The notes beneath the pieces were generated by a model. The model was not told the origin of the DNA. It was given only the letters and a program-made list of their open reading frames with translations, and ran no database searches. A stretch of 64,000 nt of DNA from NCBI GenBank assembly GCA_008694505.1, contig VZDJ01000219.1, forward strand, positions 3,460,591 through 3,524,590, in the 5' to 3' direction. Numbering within the stretch: the first letter of the stretch is position 1; every line of letters begins with the position of its first letter. Both the position numbers and the translations under genes were made by a program. The DNA is from Cyanoderma ruficeps (lineage: Eukaryota > Chordata > Aves > Passeriformes > Timaliidae). This document shows positions 60,601-64,000 of the stretch, piece after piece.

Positions 60601-62166
60601 GATTATGGTATGAATACTGTTATCATGAATCTACAATTAAGTCACAGTTATAATTGTAGCGAATCCTATCAAATCAGTTATTAAATATTAAATTAGTCAA
60701 TGAGTAAGTACTGCTAAATCTTTTTGAATCCTTACCTTTTGCATCCATATCCTTTGCACCCTTACTCTTTTTCAGTCTGCATCCATGAAAAGCATTCAAA
60801 ATTGATTCTAATCCTATTTTTGTATGTATGATTCATCTATGCACTAAGAAATAGAGTGAACCTTGCCACGGAACTCTGTTAAGTTGCACTTCCACAAGTT
60901 TACTGTGGTTCTTTAAAAGGGGCCTGTTGATCAGGTGGGAATGTCTAAGTTCTGGAACATTGAAACCAAGCAAGGCCTCCAAGGGAGAGAACTGCTGGGT
61001 TAAGACTAATGGACAAAGACAAGTTCACAGTTGAAAAGTAGTAACTGAGAAGAGGTAGGTTGTGTAAAATATTAATTGTTCAATTCCACCCCAGCAATCA
61101 GCAGCAGAATTGCTTTGCCCTTGCTCTCCCCCTCCCTGTGATCCTGTGCATTGTGACAGACGGGCTGTGCACTGACAGAACACCTGCCCGCAGAGGGAAA
61201 GCTTTCCAAATTCAAAGCTTGTCAAAAGCATCAGTTATTGCCTGTACACATTTGATTTCATTCTGTCAAAATCTTAGGCTGGTGCACATTACCTGATGCA
61301 GTGCAACACTGACATGAAAGCTGTCACTGATTTTCTACCTACTCTAATGCTGATTTAATTATATTATATTTAAGAACATGAAGCTAGCATAGTCAAAAAA
61401 GATCATAGACTAATTAATTTCATCAAATTCTGTTATCAGAAAAATAGTGCTTTTTTTTAAACCAGCTTCAGAGAGGAATTCTGTATTTCTAGGCTAAAAT
61501 ACTGCCTTTTTTTTTTCCAAAGGCATTCACACAGAGAGCATTTTAATTTTCCACACTGTAGCTATGTTGACCTTCCAGACCTTGCAAAGTAAAGTATTTA
61601 TGATCCCAGAGTTTTTTTATGGTATTGTTTCAATATTTTTGTAACATTTGTATTTCTTGCTGATGTTTTTGGCATTAAAAATCACTCAAGCTGTGCTGAA
61701 ATATAATGATATTCGCTGAACCATAGTATGGAAGGATAATTCAGTTCAGGGAGGTTATTCTAGCTCATCATGTACACAAAGGCTTGAAAGAAAATGCAGA
61801 GGATTCTCCATTCTTGACGTGTGCACTATTCAATCTCTCTTTAAAAAAAATAATGTGACATGGAGAAGACTTCACTTACATATCAAAATATGCAGCTTTT
61901 ATCTGCAGAGCCAGGCAGGCAAAACAAGTGTCCAAAATGCACACATAAAAACACTTTTTATGGTCTTCCCAGAAACACACTGTCTTTTAGACTCAATTGA
62001 TCACAGAAAACTCAAGTCTGTAAGAGCCTCCTTTTTCTCTTCTTCCAGCAGCAGAGCCTGTCACTCATTAATTCATTGCACCTCAAAATATTATAAGTAA
62101 ATCACAAAATGTCACTGTGTTAGTTTTCCTACAGGCTATGCTGTGTCTTACATTTATCCCCATTTT

Positions 62167-62204
62167 NNNNNNNNNNNNNNNNNNNNNNNTTTTTTTTTTT
62201 TTTT
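62167..62204. other. assembly gap (23 N) followed by a 15-base T run
   Basis: N at 62167-62189 follows CATTTT and precedes fifteen Ts (62190-62204). The gap probably hides a longer T homopolymer or a short simple repeat. Confidence 0.95.
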
Positions 62205-63672
62205 AATTCCTATAGTCCATTCTCTCTTTTGTCTTTTTCTTGGTATTTCTGTGGTCTTTAATGGCAGAGGTGAAACTCATGTGGAGGAAGACAATTCTGC
62301 CTCATCTTGATCATTTTGATGCTTCTATAATGCCATGACTCCATAAACTTCATTCATGGTCTCTCCTGAAGCTGACAATTTTGCAAACTTCAAGGGGACC
62401 AGTGTCAGAAAATCAGATGTAGATCTCTGCTTTTTTGGGTTGGAAAACCAGTCCCACCTTCAATATCCACAGCCTGAGCTGCTCAACTGTATGTGAATTA
62501 AATACAGGCTTTCCAGTCTTCTAATAATCTCTGAAATGAGACTACATGAATGCAGAAAAACTGTCTTGGCATCAAGTGCAATGCCGCCAGTTTGGAGTTT
62601 ACGGTGCTATGAGGCACAAATTTGCCCCTTTATAGCAGTGAACGCTTTCTTTTGACTGAATACCTGGTCACATCTGTGTCCTCTGAATTTCTGAACAATG
62701 CTTTTATATGAAGTGCACGATGACCAGTCTGGAATACGTAGGAAGACAAGGAAGTAACCCATAAAGATTACAATGTGGCCTGAGTTCAGATGACTTATTG
62801 CTGTGATGTATAATATGAAAAGCAGAGTGTGAAACTTAGCTGAGCATGGGTCCTAAACTCTGTAATTCTATTTTATACAGAATGCTTTCAATAGAATTTC
62901 TCTCTAAGAGTCAAGTTTCGGTAAGAAAATTCACTGCCCCCATACACAGGATGTCTAAAATATGAGTTCAGAAACAAGAGTTAAGAAATATTTTAAGACT
63001 CCTGTGTTATTCATTACACTTTATAACATTAATATGTTTTATTTCTGAAATATAAATTGATACACTAGAATAGGATCAGCAACCCAGTGGGTGTAAGAAG
63101 GCAGAGCATTTGTAACATTTCAAGTCATTAAAAACGGACTCAGCTCTAAAATAGATCTATATTTTTATGGTTATCCATGAGATATTTAATTAAGTTCTCA
63201 TCATGATTCAAAAATTTTAATGAAAAATATAATCATAATGCTGGATTCCCAACTCTTCAAAGGAATTTGATATATTTATGAATAAGGATCCACAATAGCA
63301 AGCAGCAGAAACACTTTATGCCAAGGTTTTTTATTTCTTTTTTCTATCCGTCAAGCATGATTTTCTCATGCATTACAATTGCAAAAGTAGTTAATAAATT
63401 ATAGATAATTTCCATTTCCCCTCATGAGTTTTTTATGGATAAATTTTGTAACAATTACAGAATCCTATAAATTGTGCAAAATCAGCTGTTCAACTACCAC
63501 TCTAAAATAAGCTGCCAGGAGCCTTAGCTTGCTTTGATGCTTGACTCAAAAACTTACTAGGGTGTAAATATTTGCCTTTTTGTTTGTTTGGTTGGTTTTT
63601 AAACCCTGAAGATATAGTAACATTTGTTGAATGCGTGCTACGTGAATAGTCAGCCTTTGGTATCTACATATT

Positions 63673-64000
63673 TGTGCTGGTTTTGCATCAATGGACATTT
63701 GGTGAGGAGGGAAGAAGCCAACCACAGAAATGATTTTTCTAAGGGAAGCTGCTAGCAGTTTCCTCTGTGCCTGACAAAACCAATCAGTGGCTAGATTGAA
63801 TATTGACAACCTGGTAACCAATTAAAGAGCTGAATTTGCCTCGGTGGGAATCACATTTTTAGATGATCAAGCCCAGGGAAATTTTTCTCTTTTTCTTCTG
63901 GCCTGGGCACAGGTAACAGGCTGGCTGGGTCCCCTCTGTGTGGCAGGGCTGGTTCGGACCCCTTCCTGGGGAGACCCCTGGGCCCTGTCCTGGTCTGTTC
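63673..64000 (+). mobile_element. ERV LTR (5' part), plus strand, runs off the window
   Basis: It starts TGTGCTGGTTTTGCATCAAT, the start of an LTR type frequent in passerine genomes, and continues with GGGAAGCTGCTAGCAG and CCAATCAGTGGC. CCAAT boxes lie at 63780-63784 and 63818-63822. The 3' end of the LTR and any provirus interior are beyond the window edge, so solo or full-length status cannot be judged. The 91-codon minus frame at 63546-63821 overlaps its start and is not a gene. Confidence 0.6.

Larger units (their letters stand above)
50457..63672. other. long unique non-coding stretch
   Basis: There is no recognised gene or younger transposable element in about 13 kb. Contents noted: an A/C-rich low-complexity patch (54596-54674), an AT-rich segment with octamer-like words (58370-58710), and an unresolved 23-N gap next to a T run (62167-62204). 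The patch at 53970-54110 is GC-richer with an open frame but has no clear exon boundaries. Confidence 0.5.

Overview
The window looks like nuclear DNA from a bird, most probably a passerine. The evidence is two recognisable younger CR1 LINE copies (17623-18330 and 49900-50100), one very old CR1 relic (about 47160-47410), and several retroviral LTRs of types common in songbird genomes (12534-13273, 39624-40071, 63673-64000 and others). The remainder is AT-rich, low-CpG, mostly unique sequence. Single-N junctions (3209, 43966) and a 23-N gap (62167-62189) show that it comes from an assembled draft chromosome or scaffold.

No gene could be identified by name. No complete protein-coding gene, rRNA, tRNA or CRISPR array is visible. 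Open frames are short and scattered, and the longest lie inside repeats. The window is best read as intergenic desert or the interior of a very long intron. A few places look exon-like: 14032-14143, 22054-22207, 24175-24267, and a CpG-enriched block at 27100-27441 that holds a good splice donor, an acceptor and a frame ending in a stop. All four are on the + strand, but their phases do not join into one gene model, so each is offered only as a low-confidence candidate.

Layout: 1-2345 unique; 2346 to about 2770 or beyond, minus-strand LTR with a 90-bp-period repeat; 3060-12533 unique with one poly-T/N junction; 12534-13273 LTR split by a 200-bp insert; 13274-17422 unique with one exon-like patch; 17423-17622 second copy of the 200-bp insert, abutting a CR1; 18331-32350 unique with exon-like patches; 32351-32640 compact minus-strand LTR-like element with four CCAAT boxes; 33960-34950 GC-rich repeat-like block with tandem repeats; 34951-39623 unique; 39624-40590 two adjacent LTRs, the second carrying a five-unit minisatellite; 40591-47160 unique with a likely assembly duplication; 47160-47410 ancient CR1; 49900-50456 CR1 and LTR composite; 50457-63672 unique; 63673-64000 LTR running off the edge.

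I found no evidence of a previously undescribed multi-gene system. The most unusual structures are the 200-bp unit found twice with exact ends, the LTR bracketed by two copies of one CR1 segment, and the LTR with a CCAAT-bearing minisatellite.
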